From: Cryptomeria japonica
Lineage: Eukaryota; Streptophyta; Pinopsida; Cupressales; Cupressaceae
Assembly: GCF_030272615.1 (NCBI RefSeq)
Contig: NC_081411.1
Location: forward strand, 210,511,744 to 210,575,743
Direction of reading: 5' to 3'
Length of the DNA: 64,000 bases
The notes under the pieces are model-generated. The model saw only the letters and a list, made by a program, of their open reading frames with translations. It did no database searches and was not told where the DNA came from. Positions 9,757-21,624 of this stretch are shown here, in pieces. A program made the position numbers and the translations under genes. Every line of letters starts with the position of its first letter. Within the stretch, counting starts at the first letter, position 1.

Positions 9757-12700
9757 ATAGCGCCCAAGATTCAAGATCCCGTAGTTGTCAAAAATGTGGA
9801 GAAGCCCTCGCTGAAGTACTCTTTGACTCCTAAAGTTGCTTGTGAACCGGATGATGAAACTGCATTTTCACTCATCCCTGATCGAGTCTTGTTAGTCGAA
9901 GATGTTAGATTCTTCACCAAATGTCGTGTTGAAGAACTTGGTCATGTTGAGATTAGTGACACATATGATGAACTTTGTACTGATGGCAAAATGGATAGCA
10001 AGTATGAGCATATCAAAATCAAGGGATTAACTGAAGCCCTAGCCTATCCCCCTGTGTTCAAACCCTAGTGGGTTAAGTTTGTTTTAAGCAGAGTTCATGA
10101 TGATTTCATGTGGCTAGAGGAGCAACCATTCAAAATCACCAAGGAAATCATTCATGTGATCACCGGGTATCCTATCTATGATCATGCACAAGCACAGAAA
10201 ATGATACCATAGAAGGAGATAATTAGTCTAACTGGAGTAGAATCTGATTACCAAGGACTGAAATTGAACAATGTCATTGATGCAGAACTTAAGTTTGCAA
10301 TTAGAGTAATTGGTTACTGTTTCTTCCAATCAGCAAGGGAAATTAGCATACCATGTGCTGCAGTTGACTTAGCCTATAAAATAGTGAAAAAGGGAATGAA
10401 AGTAGATTTAATTGAAGTGCTACTGAAGAACTTGTTTGAGAACCTGAACACAATAAGGAAGCTGAAGAAGAACAACTCAGCAAACACACTGAAGTTTGGT
10501 TCACTTCTTGTATGCATGTTTTTCTACTTTGCGAAGTTCTTTCCCTCAGTCGATAAAGTAGTTTGGTAGCTACACCGACCTATCACCCATCAAATCAATG
10601 ATTTTATCAAGAAACTGGGAGATAATTTTAATGATATCATGGATGACTATTTCAGCAAATTTCAAGAGAAGATACAGAATAGGTATCAGATTCCACCACA
10701 TCTGGTAGAGAAATATAAGAATGATATATATTTTGAGGTAGACACCGATTACTGTTATATGAATTTTGTTGAATGAAGGACTCAATCTTTTCCACCAATG
10801 GGTTATGAGATTGACTATGATATAACACAACAGCAAATTGATGCCTATCTTTCATTTCCAAGGCATGCTACCAAACTAGGATACGGAACTTATGAAGAGG
10901 TGAAAGAAAAAGTAAAAATGAGCATTGTAGTACCCAAGGCTACAAGAAAGGCTACAAAGATGATAAAGGCTTTATCTGAGAAATTTAGAGAAGAATCCTC
11001 CTCTACACCTATCAAAGGCACTCTTGCCATTACTGAAGAGGAATTAGAAGCTCAAGAGGAAGCAATAACATTAAGTACTGAGTTGCCTAAGAGTAAAGTT
11101 TTGAAAAGAAAGAAATAAGACATTTCAAAGGCCCTACTGACTCCACCAACAAAGAGACCTAACACTAGAGCATCAGCTGCATCACGGAGTAAGAAACAAA
11201 AGAGTGTTATTGCACCCAAGGTAGCCAAGACCTACAAGAAATCTACTTGGAGACTCATTTTGGCAAAAGAGTCTAGTGATACAGAATCTGATGATGCAAA
11301 CAAATTTCAGATTGTAAAAAGCAAGAAGGTAAATATTTATAGTGTTGAAAACTATTGTGCCAATCTTAAAGAATATGGTGGATTTATAGGATTTAGATAT
11401 GTCAAGTATGAGACTAGGAATAATGATGAGAAGCGACAAATTGAAGAAGCTGTCATTCGCACACTTCAAAAGTTTCAGCTAGCTCCATTAGAACTAGTAA
11501 AGTCACTTTCGAGTGAATTATACTTACATATTGATAACAGATGGAAATATGCAATGGACTCAGAGAAACAAATAAGAGAAAGAAGTCTAGTCCATCTATT
11601 TCTTGATATGTCTGTAGCAGAAATTAAGGAGCATTTGACAATATACAATTCTAAATTTCTTGTCAAACAAAGAGCCTTAAAATTGATGAATGGGCTATAC
11701 ATTGATGTAGAAAATGAGACAAAAGCCAAGTGGTAGGAAATATTCAAACTAAAGGATGTTGGTGAACAATCTCAAGTTGAAATTGTTGATGTCACTGAGC
11801 AAGATCTTGATGTCATCGAGCAAGGTCCTGATGCTATCAAGCAAGACCCAGTTGACACTATTCAAATTGATGAAGATGTCATGGATGAAGAAGCACCGGA
11901 GCAAGAAATGATTGAAGGCACTACCTATGCAAAACTTGTATCTAGTGAATCTGTCTTAGAACAAGTTCAGCCTTATCCACCAGTCAAGCCACTTGTCTCT
12001 ACCGAAGCTCCTAAGGATACAGAATAAGGCACTGAAGGTCACAAGTTTGAAGCAGTAGAAGATACAACTAAAGATCAGACGTCTCAAGCACCATCAAGCA
12101 GTAAAAATGTTACAGCTGAGACCCCTAGTACCGAGACACCCAAGGACACCACAATGGCTACAGGAACCAACCACAGTGTTGCATCTACCGAGCAACCTAC
12201 CGAGGGTCAGCAAGCCTCACAAGCACTTGTCTTAGTACAACCAATCAAAGGTAAAGAGAAGAAGGTGAGAAAGAATAGTTTCAAAGTTGATTTAACTAAA
12301 CCGATAGTGTTTCCCAATGTGGATATCTCAAAATTAAAAGGGCAAGCACTTATTGATTTTGGTGAACTATGCAAAGCAAACGCCAAACAAGAAAAACAAT
12401 CGTCCATTCAAAAGAAGAATAAAGTACTACAGAAGGTAAAGACACTACTAACAGATATGCTACCTTCAGCATTAGTGTCAATCGATGTAGCCATCCACAT
12501 TCAACTAGATGAACTCCTTACTCAAATAGAAACATCTGGAGTTGATGCATCTGAGTACTTGAGCAAGATAAAAGATAAAGAGCTTACTGCAAAGATGATA
12601 GAAGAGGGACAAAAAGCTCTCGCTATAGGAAAAGTAAAGCTTGTCAAATTCATTGCTGAGTTGTCCCCTCAACTCAAGCATATTCTTTATTTATTTCAGA

Positions 12701-13140
12701 AACTTTGTACATTTTCCTTATTCATTAAAGATATCAAGAAGAAAACTGATGCAATTGAGAAAGAGATCACCAATCTCTCAACTAAGTTGACCATCAAGCC
12801 TAATTCAGTTCATAATTTTTCTACCAAGCTTCAACAGCTCATGGCTCAACAGTTAGAACTTAGAAATGAAGAGCATAAGATCAGGGTGGATATAATGACC
12901 CTCCAGACATTATTCCTTCCTCATCTCTCATCAGTTCAAGAGCAGATTAACCATGCTACACGCCTATCTACTACACAAGAGGAAAGCACTCTTGATGGCT
13001 TAATATCACTATTGGCTAATATTCAAGTACAAAATTCTTTAATGGAAAGTGTAAAGGATACACTCTCAGTCGCACTCATCGATGCTTGGAACAAGTATAA
13101 ATCAATTTTTGATCAGTTACCACCCCCGGATGGAAATTAA
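9757..13140 (+). pseudogene. Unrecognised large ORF (about 1,127 codons) in place of pol
   Basis: A single frame runs 3.4 kb with no frameshift. It is interrupted only by TAG at 10066, 10210, 10567 and 11734, TGA at 10774, and TAA at 11116 and 12025. The probable start is ATA GCG CCC at 9757, one base from ATG (inference). Residues from about 110 to 350 form a compact mixed region (VHDDFMWLEEQPFKITKEII, then VIGYCFFQSAREISIPCAAV). Then come a basic stretch (about 11090-11230, KRPNTRASAASRSKKQKS, possible nuclear signal), an acidic Gln/Asp repeat tract (about 11770-11900), and a long helical coiled-coil C-terminus (12300-13130). None of the pol catalytic motifs is present. It vaguely recalls extra ORFs and 'putative plant transposon' proteins of plant retroelements, but I cannot name a family. 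Confidence 0.75.
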
Positions 13141-13491
13141 GTTTTTGATGTTTGTCAAAAAAGGGGAGTAATACTACATAAGGGGAGTAATATACTATAT
13201 TTGGAGAGTGATACAGTTTTGGTAGTATCAGTTTTGAGTATTGTAAATAGGGGAGTATACTGAGTAGAGCATGCAGAGCAAGCAGAGAAAACAAACACAG
13301 AACAGAACCGAGCATGCAAAATCTGAGTTATGTACAAAATAATGATAAGGGGAGTATATCTGCATATACTATTTCATTGACTATTGTATATATTGTCAAG
13401 TGTAGTCATTTTGCAAAGTATATAGATTTTTGAGTTATGACTTTGAAATTAGTTTTTGTCAAATATCTCAACTAATGTCAAAAGGGGAGAT
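13141..13491 (+). promoter_or_regulatory. 3' non-coding region with five polypurine tracts
   Basis: The word AGGGGAG occurs near 13161, 13181, 13249, 13348 and 13483; the last one abuts the 3' LTR and is the plus-strand primer site. The others may be extra plus-strand initiation sites. No ORF is present. Confidence 0.6.
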
Positions 13492-14650
13492 TGTTACTAC
13501 TTATCAAGTTGCCATTAGTTTTTATATTGAAAGTCATACTATATATTCTAGTCGGTTAGCACTACCAAATCATGCATGCGGTATAAACAGAGAAGTCGGT
13601 ATGCACAGTCTAGTCGGTTACAGAAGAAAGCAGTCACAGAATGCAATATACACCGAGCTATCTACCAAGTATCTTTTTATGGCTACCGAGCAGTAAAGTT
13701 AACACACCGAGTTGATATTCACTGAGTGAAATGTGTCACCAGATACATTGAACCTAGACATGCATATGAAAACGTGTTACAAGATCGAGGCACATCTAAC
13801 CATTATTACATTGGAAATTGCACTAGAAGATTGTGTATGATTGCAAGGTCAATCTAACCAATGAATATTTTGTTTAGTTATTCATTTGAGGAATCTTGTT
13901 TGTAAGATCGAAGCAATGAATTAGATCACCATTTTAAGAGATCTGTTTATACAACATGAATTAAGAGCAAGGTGTGTGCATATATGTATGAAGGAAGACT
14001 GTTACAGAGACACAGAGGTCACTAAGAAGGTTTTTAGAGAATAGTCGAAGAATAGAGTAAATAGAAGGGTTTACTGAGTTACTATATGAGTTACTAAGGT
14101 ATGCTATAAGTAAGGTAATCCTATCCTGAGCACATAGAATCTGCTATAACATTTCAGATGTAAAGTTGCAAATGTTTGTAATGATTTTATTGTAATATTG
14201 TGAAGTTGAAAGAGAAACCTTTAACAGGGTAAAAGACTCTAACCATGTCTATAAATTGTAAAGCCTCTAACCAGGTGCAGCATTCAAAATAAATGTTGTA
14301 AAATCCTTTAGCAAGGTAGATCTAACAGATCTTGTTACTCCTAATAGGGTAAGCTATCAGAAATAGATAAATGTAGCTCTAACCAAGCATTCTTTATTAT
14401 TGCAGTAGTGAAGTTGTGGGTGCCATCTCCACCGCAGTTTTTCTTTCTAACCAAGAGTTTCTGTGCAACCAAAATATATGTGTTATGGAGTGAATCATGT
14501 ATGATTGTTATTTGTTTGTTTTAACTTTATTTTATGTTACTGCACTATTCTGCTTATGCATAACAGTAAGGTTATTATTAAAGAAAGGTTTTGGAGTACT
14601 GATTCATCCCTCCCCTTGTAGTATATTAGCTTTCCATATTGGGCCTAACA
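13492..14650 (+). repeat. 3' LTR of the gag+ORF element
   Basis: Same length as the 5' LTR. It ends CCTAACA at 14650, followed by GCAAA and the interrupted LTR of Copia B. GTCGGT occurs at 13551, 13595 and 13613. Confidence 0.9.
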
Positions 14651-14663
14651 GCAAATGCCAACA

Positions 14664-15015
14664 ATCTCCCCCTTTGGCATTGATTGCAATATAAATATCA
14701 ACACTTCTGATTGTTGCTATGATTTGTGAATAGAAATCCTGGTTTACATTACAAAGTATTCAACATGCTCTATCTGTCTTCAGCCTATCGTTGGATTTCC
14801 TTTGCCAATCACATAATTCTTCTCCTAATCATATAAGTCTTCTCCCTCTTTGACATCAATTTCAAATTGAAAGTAAAACGTGTAATTGCAAATTTTCACT
14901 GTGCATCAACAATATACTGCAACTTGATGCTCCCCCTATGGAATACATCCACTTCAACATCAATCCATTTAAAATTCCGCAAGTGATTCAGGGACTGATG
15001 CAATCAACATCATGC
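14664..15015 (-). other. 3' non-coding region of Copia B with polypurine tracts
   Basis: On the minus strand three purine runs (complements of about 14666-14676, 14840-14850 and 14930-14938) precede the 3' LTR. The most distal, AAAGGGGGAGAT, abuts the LTR start. No ORF. Confidence 0.6.
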
Positions 15016-15729
15016 TCAACTAACTTCATGAAGAGGGACAAACCCTAGTTGTCTTCTAAGACACTCAAATGTACTCTTAGGAAGAGGTTTGGTAAAGATA
15101 TCTACAAGCTGCTCCTTGGTAGAAACATTCTCTAAGATAACATCTTTACTTTGAAATTTTTCCCTCGAAAAGTGATACTTCAATTCAATGTGCTTGGTGC
15201 GAGCATGCAAAATAGGATTCTTAAAAATATTTATTGCACTTGTATTATCACATAAAATCTTTACAGGTTCTGAGATTTTCATCTTAAAACCTTCCAAAAT
15301 GTGCCTCATCCAAATAGCCTATGTGCAATTCATATAAGATGCAACATACTCATCTTCAACAGTAGATTATAAAGTACAAATTTACTTCTTACTACTCTAT
15401 GAAACAAGCCTTCCTCCTAGAAAGAATGCTCCACCAGTAGTACTATTTCGATCATCAATATTTCCTGCCCAATCAGCATCTGTGTACACCTTCAAATCAA
15501 AGTTTCCTCTATATGAATACCACAATCCATAGTCAATTGTACCTTCTAGATATCTAAAAATTCTCTTGGTTTCTATCAAATGTTCTTCCTTTGGATTCTT
15601 CTGAAATCTAGCAACTATACCAACCGCATGGGCAATATCTGGTTTGCTAAGAATAACATAGTGTAATTTACCAATCATTGACTTGTATTCCTTTTCATCA
15701 ACAAACTTAGATTCATCTTCCTTGGACAA
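15016..15729 (-). pseudogene. Copia B RNase H region
   Basis: Two minus-strand frames (15397-15729 and 15016-15309) encode the end of reverse transcriptase and RNase H. Visible motifs are KSMIGKLHYVILSKPDIAHAV, YTDADWAGNIDDRNSTTGGA, then ILCDNTSAINIFKNPILHARTKHI and the terminal STKEQLVDIFTKPLP block of Copia polyproteins. A short frame break lies between them (15310-15396). The domain degrades the RNA strand during reverse transcription. Confidence 0.85.
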
Positions 15730-15732
15730 ATT

Positions 15733-16640
15733 TCAACCTATAACCAATGGTGTTCCAACTGGTTTACAATGACTCATGCCAAAAGTCTTCAAAACCTCTT
15801 TCACATGCTTAGATTGTGTATTGAAAATACCATTCTTCATTTGTTGTAACTGCAAGCCTATGAAAAAATTTATTTCCCATACTAAAGACATTTCGAACTC
15901 ATTTTTCATTTCATCTACAAAACTGTTGCTCATGACATCATTACCTCCAAAAATAACATCATCAACAAATACTTCACTAACTAGTATTTCATCTCCTCCA
16001 GATTTGAGGTAAATATTACTATCATCACTGGTTATTGCAAAGCCGATCTTCATCAGATATGTATGAAGTCGTTCATACCATGCTCTGGGTGCCTGCTTTA
16101 ATCCATACAAATCTTTATGCAATTTGCATACCATGTCTTTCTCATCTGTCAAAGCATAACCATCTGGCTGCTCTATGTATACCTCTTCTTCCAATATCCC
16201 ATTCAAAAATATAGATTAACATCCATCTGGTATACCTTGAACTTCTTATGGGCTGCAAATGCAAGTAAAGTTTCGACACCTTCTAGTCTTGCTACTGGTG
16301 CAAAATTTTTGCCATAATCTTCTCCTTCTTCTTGAGCATAACCTGCTTAAACTAATCTTGCCTTATTGTGAACTACAAAACCATCTTCATTTAACTTGTT
16401 TCAAAATTCCCATTTAGTACCTATAACATTCTTGTTTACTGGTCGGGGTACCAAGTTCCAAGTGTTGTTCTTCTCAATTTTATCCAATTCTTGCTCCATA
16501 GCTTTAACCCAATGATCATCACCAAATGCCTCCTCAGCACTTCTTGGTTCAATGGTGGAGATCATGAAAGAGTTCTCTCTTATTCTCCTTCTAGTTAGTA
16601 CTCCAACATCCTTATCACCAATAATCTACTTAGGATTGTG
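15733..16640 (-). pseudogene. Copia B reverse transcriptase
   Basis: The best open part (15733-16206) reads EEEVYIEQPDGYALTDEKDM, LYGLKQAPRAWYERLHTYLM and EVFVDDVIFGG. The catalytic YVDD appears as FVDD, as in many Copia elements. Upstream to about 16640 the N-terminal part is recoverable in pieces with stops and frameshifts. The domain belongs to the same polyprotein as the RNase H downstream and the integrase upstream. Confidence 0.85.
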
Positions 16641-16858
16641 GTTCAGTCTTGCATACCTAGGAATAACATGATCATTCTCTTCAGGTTCAACTTCTTCAGT
16701 ATCATCTTCTTTTGAATTTATTTGTTTTGGTTGAAAAAGTACATCAAAATTTGCTTTACCGATTTTTGATTTAGCATTTTTAGTTTCCAAAAGCAAAATG
16801 CAAGAATCTTCATCCTTTTTCTTTGAACTGGTTCTTTCTGAGACTTCAGAACATTCAT

Positions 16859-17700
16859 CTACTCAAACATCGGTACTCTCAACAATTCTCTATGTCCAGT
16901 TGTTGAAGCATTTGTAGGCCTTACTCTTGGTGGAACAGCCAAGAGATATTCCTTCATCACTCCTAGCTTCAAACTTACTAATGCAATCACTTCTTTTAAT
17001 AAAACATTTGCTACCAAATATCTTAAAATAGCTAACATCGGGTGATCTCCCATACCAATATTCATAAGGGGTCTTGTCCTTACCTCTTTTCACCAAAACT
17101 CAATTCATAGTGTAGATAGTTGTACTTACATCTTCTTTCCAAAATGTTTTCTCTACACCTCCTTGTATAAACATTGTCCTAGCAGCTTCAACCACTGACC
17201 GGTTGTTCCTCTTTTCTATACCATTTTTTTGTTGTATCCTTGGTGTAGAAAGATGTTGCTTCTCATCACAGTACTTAGTGAATTCCTCAGAAGTAAATTC
17301 ACCAACTCGATTTGTTCTCAAACATTTTATCTTTTTGCCACTCTCTTTCTCAGCTAAGGCCCTGAATTCCTTGAACTTACCAAAAGCTTCATTCTTATCC
17401 TTCAAGAACATGACCCACATCATCCTTGAACAATCATCAGTGAAGATCATGAAATATTTATCACCTTGAATGCTTATTATTCTTATTGGTCCACATAGAT
17501 CTGTATGAACCAAATCTAACAAGTGCTCTCCTGAGAAGGACTTACTCTTGAAAGTTGAAGAAGTCATCTTTCCTAACTGACATTCTTTATAAAGAGCATT
17601 AACTGGTTTGTCTAGCTAAGGCAGACCTCCTACTATCTTGGACTTTCTCACTTTAACAATGTTATCAAATTTTATATGAAAAAATATCCTATTCCAAAGC
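16859..17700 (-). pseudogene. Copia B integrase
   Basis: The frame 17100-17567 contains HTDLCGPIRIISIQGDKYF, FTDDCSRMMWV, then KIKCLRTNRVGEFTSEEF and KNGIEKRNNRSVVEAARTM, i.e. the D, D and E regions of the Copia integrase core. GIEKRN stands for the usual GVVERKN, and TNRVGEF for the usual SDNGGEF, so the second catalytic Asp is lost. The frame 16859-17096 continues into the YFKIFGSKCF and GISLG region. Inactive by sequence. Confidence 0.85.
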
Positions 17701-17771
17701 TAGCTATTATCTATCTTTGCAATCAAACAATTCCTAACTTTAGGATTAATATGAAATAGATTACCTATGGT

Positions 17772-18146
17772 TTATTTCCCAGATGCAATCAATTCACCTT
17801 TATTGTCAAATATTTTGTACATACCATTTCTAAACTCTAGTAGATATCCTATGTCATTAAGTTGTGCCACACTTAGATGATTGTGCTTTAGACCTTCAAC
17901 CCAATAGACATCGTCAGCACTGCTCTTCCCATTAAGAGAAATAACTCCCTTACCTTTAACCATACAGGTTGAGTCATTTCCAAATCTGACAACACTGCCA
18001 TAAAATTCCTTCAAGGAAAGATTTTTTTTCCGATCACTGGTCAAATGATGTGAACAACCACTATCAATGATCCAATCATTAGAGTTATCCATCCTGAACA
18101 CTATTTCCTTCTGATCTAATATCTCTTCCTTAATAGCTACAAACAC
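17772..18146 (-). pseudogene. Copia B protease region
   Basis: WIIDSGCSHHLTSDR contains the aspartic protease motif D-S-G. It is followed by VRFGNDSTCMVKGKGVISL and GLKHNHLSVAQLNDIGYLLEF, the usual protease-to-integrase linker of Copia. The 125-codon frame is open. Confidence 0.85.
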
Positions 18147-18249
18147 AATATCTTCAGTAGCATCATCATTACATTCTTCATCAGTAATACCACTGCCAAC
18201 TGCTATAAGACAATATCTCTTGCCTTTTCCCTTATACTTCTTGAATTTG

Positions 18250-19120
18250 TCTCTTCATTTCAAGATTAGGACAGTTAGCTACTACATGACTAATCTTGTT
18301 GCATGCAAAACATTTTAAAGGTAGTTTACCTCTGTATTTCGCAGTGCCTATAGGCAGTCATTTTGCCAACAATGCTTCAAGTACCACTAGGTTGTCTTCA
18401 TCATCAGCACCTCTATAGGATCTAGATTCATAACCATGATAAGTATCTCTACTCTTTCTCACATATGGGTTAGATACAGAAGCTCTAAATGTAGATTCTA
18501 GTTTCTATACACTACCATCATAGTCATTTAATTCAAAAGTAGTAAGTTTGCCAATGATAGAGTCAAGAGTTACCTTAGTTTTGTCAATGGACTTCAACTC
18601 CTAAATAGCTGTAACTCAGATAGCATAGACTGGTAGCAGGGTTCTCAGTACCTTATTGATCACTATGGCATCTTCCACTTTCCCTCCTACACTCTTTATT
18701 TCACCAACTATCTCTTATATCCTTTGACCATACTACTGGATATTCTCACCTTCAGACATTCTCACATCATAAAACTTTCCTCTTAGGCTCTCCTCTTTAG
18801 CAATCTTAACATGTTCATCACCGCTATAAATATCTTCAAGTTTTTTCCATACTTCATATGTAGTTTCAAGACCATAAACATATACATATTCAGCATCAGA
18901 TAGGGAATTGATAATAGCCTCCAATGCTTGATGATTTTCTTGGTGTTTTCTCTTCTGATCATCAGTCAGAGTTGTAGTAGGTGTAACATACTGAGTTTCT
19001 ACATGATCCCAATACTAACTTCCCAGACTCTTAATGTAAATCTTCACTCTGTTGCTCCATATCCTATAGTTATCTTTGTTGAACTTTAGATCTTCCTTCT
19101 TCATCATGATCTACAAAATC
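18250..19120 (-). pseudogene. Copia B gag remnant
   Basis: A degenerate zinc knuckle (CFACNKISHVVANC, complement of about 18270-18320) and an N-terminal segment at 18733-18924 (ETTYEVWKKLEDIYSGDEHV, KIAKEESLRGKFYDVRM) match the Copia gag layout. Many stops. Confidence 0.75.
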
Positions 19121-19179
19121 TTTTCCTCAAGTTGTTAGGCTTTTAGATTTAAGAGGACCTGAGATGCTCTAATACCAAT

Positions 19180-20609
19180 TGATGGTATGATGAAAGAATA
19201 AGTGTTTGGTAGATTAATGAGAGGGGTGGGGGGTGAATCAATAAACTAAAAAACTGATACAAACTTCCCAAACTCAAATTCAATTACACAATGTAAACTT
19301 TCACTATCAAGATCAATACTCATAAGAATACTCAACATCAATCAGTTAACTATTATACCAACTTAACAATAAACAAATTCAATCTTGTAAACATCAAAAT
19401 GCTTAATATATCAACATATTTCATCTCTCAATACTTCTAGTTATCATGCCTTATCAGAATAGTTATGTAGTCAATAAAAAAAAAAAAAAAATCATAACCA
19501 CAAATTAAAAATTTACCACATGACACAAATTTTTATACGTGGAAAACCCAAATAGGTAAAAACCACAGTGAGATGAGACTCACAAGATAGCTATCTGAAC
19601 TCTTCTGAAGTTTTCCCTATGAGGAGCCAGGCCTGTTAAAGCTTTTTACAATAAGTCCTGTTAAGAACTGATCCTATTAGGAATCACCTGGTTAAGGGAT
19701 TTAAAAAATTCATTGATGAAAAGCAAATACCCTATTAGGAGTAACCTCGGTAGAGGATTTGAGAATCAAAGCTAATGGACCACCTTGTTAGAGGATTTAA
19801 AAAGTAACCAAGCTTGTTAGAGCTTACTCGGTTAGGGGATTTCAGTTCTATTGTAATTGTTAGAAAATAACAGGTTTTCTTGATCTGTCTGAATAGTACT
19901 ACATTTGCTTGATTAGATCCTTTTATGCTTCAATCTGCCTTTACACAAACTGCAGATCCATTCTTTGGTTAGGCAACCACACACTCAACTGATTTATGCC
20001 AACTTCTCCAACAACTTTACAAACATCTTCATCAACCTTAAATACAAATCAATTAGGTCAATAACACAACAGAAACCTAATTCTCTCATAGAGATTACAA
20101 ACACATCGATTCAAGTGTGACTATTGGGTTTACATAGCAATCTATACACATTCTTCAAGAAAATTCAAACCGCTCCATGCTTACCACTTCATCGGACTTG
20201 TAACTCATCACGCACTATGTATTAGATGCAATCCACTTTTCTCATACAAATGCACCAAAATAATATGAAGTTATCCTCATACAATGATCACACTTGTTGC
20301 CATCATTATCGCTCATCAACAGATAATAAACCAACAAACTTGATTGGTTAGGGTTTAACAAAAATAACTTGTAGGGTTTACTAGTTACATTTCATAGAAA
20401 GGGTTTAACCTTATACAATGGTTTACCAGTTCAACTCACAAACTTACATACCAGTTTACAACATCTTCCTCAAATCTCTTCCTACCGATTACAAGACAAT
20501 ATCAATAGCAACAATAATATTCGAAATATCATAAACACCATTACTAGTTCAATTGACATCAATGACAACATAACATATCATTAATGCAATCTTCATACAA
20601 ATGCCAACA
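19180..20609 (-). repeat. 5' LTR of Copia B
   Basis: 1,430 bp. On the minus strand it starts TGTTGGCATTTG (20609) and ends ATACCATCA (19180), followed by the primer site. It contains GATTCACCCCCC..CTCTCAT near its 3' end, as in the other Copia LTRs here. Confidence 0.85.
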
Positions 20610-20961
20610 TCTTATTGACAAGAGTGAAGTGTTTGGCATATTTCTAGACTTCAAGGGTCATGTTGAGAAGAAATCTGGGAAAGTGGTCAAGATTCTTTGC
20701 ACAGATAATGGAAGGGAATATGTGAACAAAAGACTTGAAGATTTTTGTACATTTGAGGGGATTGATCTTCAACATTTTGTTTCTTAGACTTCATAGCAGA
20801 ACGAAGTTACAGAGTGCAAGAATAGAACTCTCAAAGAAATGGCTAGTTGTATGATACATGCACATTCTCTTGATCCTGCCTTTTTGGCAGAGCCTATCAG
20901 TTGTGCCACACATATCCAAAATTGGGTTCCTCACAAAGCTTTGACATGTATTACTCCTTTT
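20610..20961 (+). pseudogene. Copia D integrase fragment
   Basis: Translation gives DKSEVFGIFLDFKGHVEKKS, KILCTDNGREYVNKRLEDF, CKNRTLKEMASCMIHAHSLD and NWVPHKALT, the second half of a Copia integrase. It is cut on the left by Copia B and on the right by the 5' LTR of Copia C. The last 47 bases are repeated, at about 89% identity, where integrase resumes at about 35570, so it may not be the same copy as the right-hand part. Confidence 0.7.
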
Positions 20962-21624
20962 GATATTTTGGATATGTTTATATTATTTTGTCATTGATTT
21001 CAACACCTATTAACACTTATCAACTCTGGCACTTTGGAGAATTGGCGATGTTCACCAGCAAGCAAGTGACTTTATGCATAGTCACCGGTATCTGGTTCAC
21101 CGACAAGATATAATATTCACCAGCACTTGGAATGACATGGAAAACACTTGGTTATGTTGAAGACATCATTTGGACACTTTGTCTTGGAGATTTGTTCATT
21201 GGTATATTCGTGTTTGCATATTTGTTTTTAGGTCCACAATAAGCACCAGCAGTTTTATCTATTCTAGATCAGCATGGCATGCTTTGGAGATGATTTATCA
21301 ATGTTGCAAATGCATTAAGCTGACATGTTGAACTGGATATTGCATCCGTTATTGATTTACTTGTAAATTGTTTTTATTGTAATATCTTTTAGAGCTAACC
21401 TACTAAAATTGGTCTTAGTTATGGTATATATGTAAGATCTTATTTATAAGATCAAAATGCGAATGTGAGAAGGAATTGTAATTCGGTATATGCGAGAATA
21501 AGCAAAGCTATACATGCAGACATCATTTGAAGGTTAAAGAAGGTTTTTGTGAAGGCAATTAGAACTACACCGGTACTGAATCCAGCATATGAAGATGCTA
21601 TTTTGAGCAGTACATCATTATTGG
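20962..21624 (+). repeat. 5' LTR of Copia C, first part
   Basis: Matches 34500-35170 of the 3' LTR. Ends at the target duplication ATTGG (21620-21624) of element E. Confidence 0.85.

Larger units (their letters stand above)
6639..14650 (+). mobile_element. Non-autonomous LTR retrotransposon: gag plus large unknown ORF, no pol
   Basis: Two LTRs of 1,159 bp each (6639-7797 and 13492-14650; start TGTTACTACTT, end CCTAACA) bracket a 5.7-kb interior. The primer binding site ATTGGTATCAGAGG (7798-7811) abuts the 5' LTR and the polypurine tract AAAAGGGGAGAT (about 13480) abuts the 3' LTR. The insertion site is the 3' LTR of Copia B (target duplication CCAAA/GCAAA, one mismatch). The interior encodes a gag with five zinc knuckles (7860-9212) and then one long frame (9757-13140) that contains no protease, integrase, reverse transcriptase or RNase H motif. 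Integrity is good apart from point-mutation stops. It must have depended on proteins of another Copia element, by the nature of its termini. Confidence 0.9.
6328..20609 (-). mobile_element. Copia element B (minus strand), 3' LTR split by another element
   Basis: Read on the minus strand, the 5' LTR is 20609-19180. It is followed by a primer binding site variant (TTGGTATTAGAGC, complement of 19167-19179), a decayed gag, protease, integrase, reverse transcriptase and RNase H (19110 down to 15016), and polypurine tracts ending at about 14665. The 3' LTR then starts (TGTTGGCATTTGC, about 14663-14651), is interrupted by the 8-kb element at 6639-14650, and resumes at 6638 down to about 6328. This left piece lacks about 845 bp internally and about 275 bp of its end compared with the right LTR. 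The order LTR-gag-PR-IN-RT-RH identifies the Copia superfamily. Confidence 0.85.
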
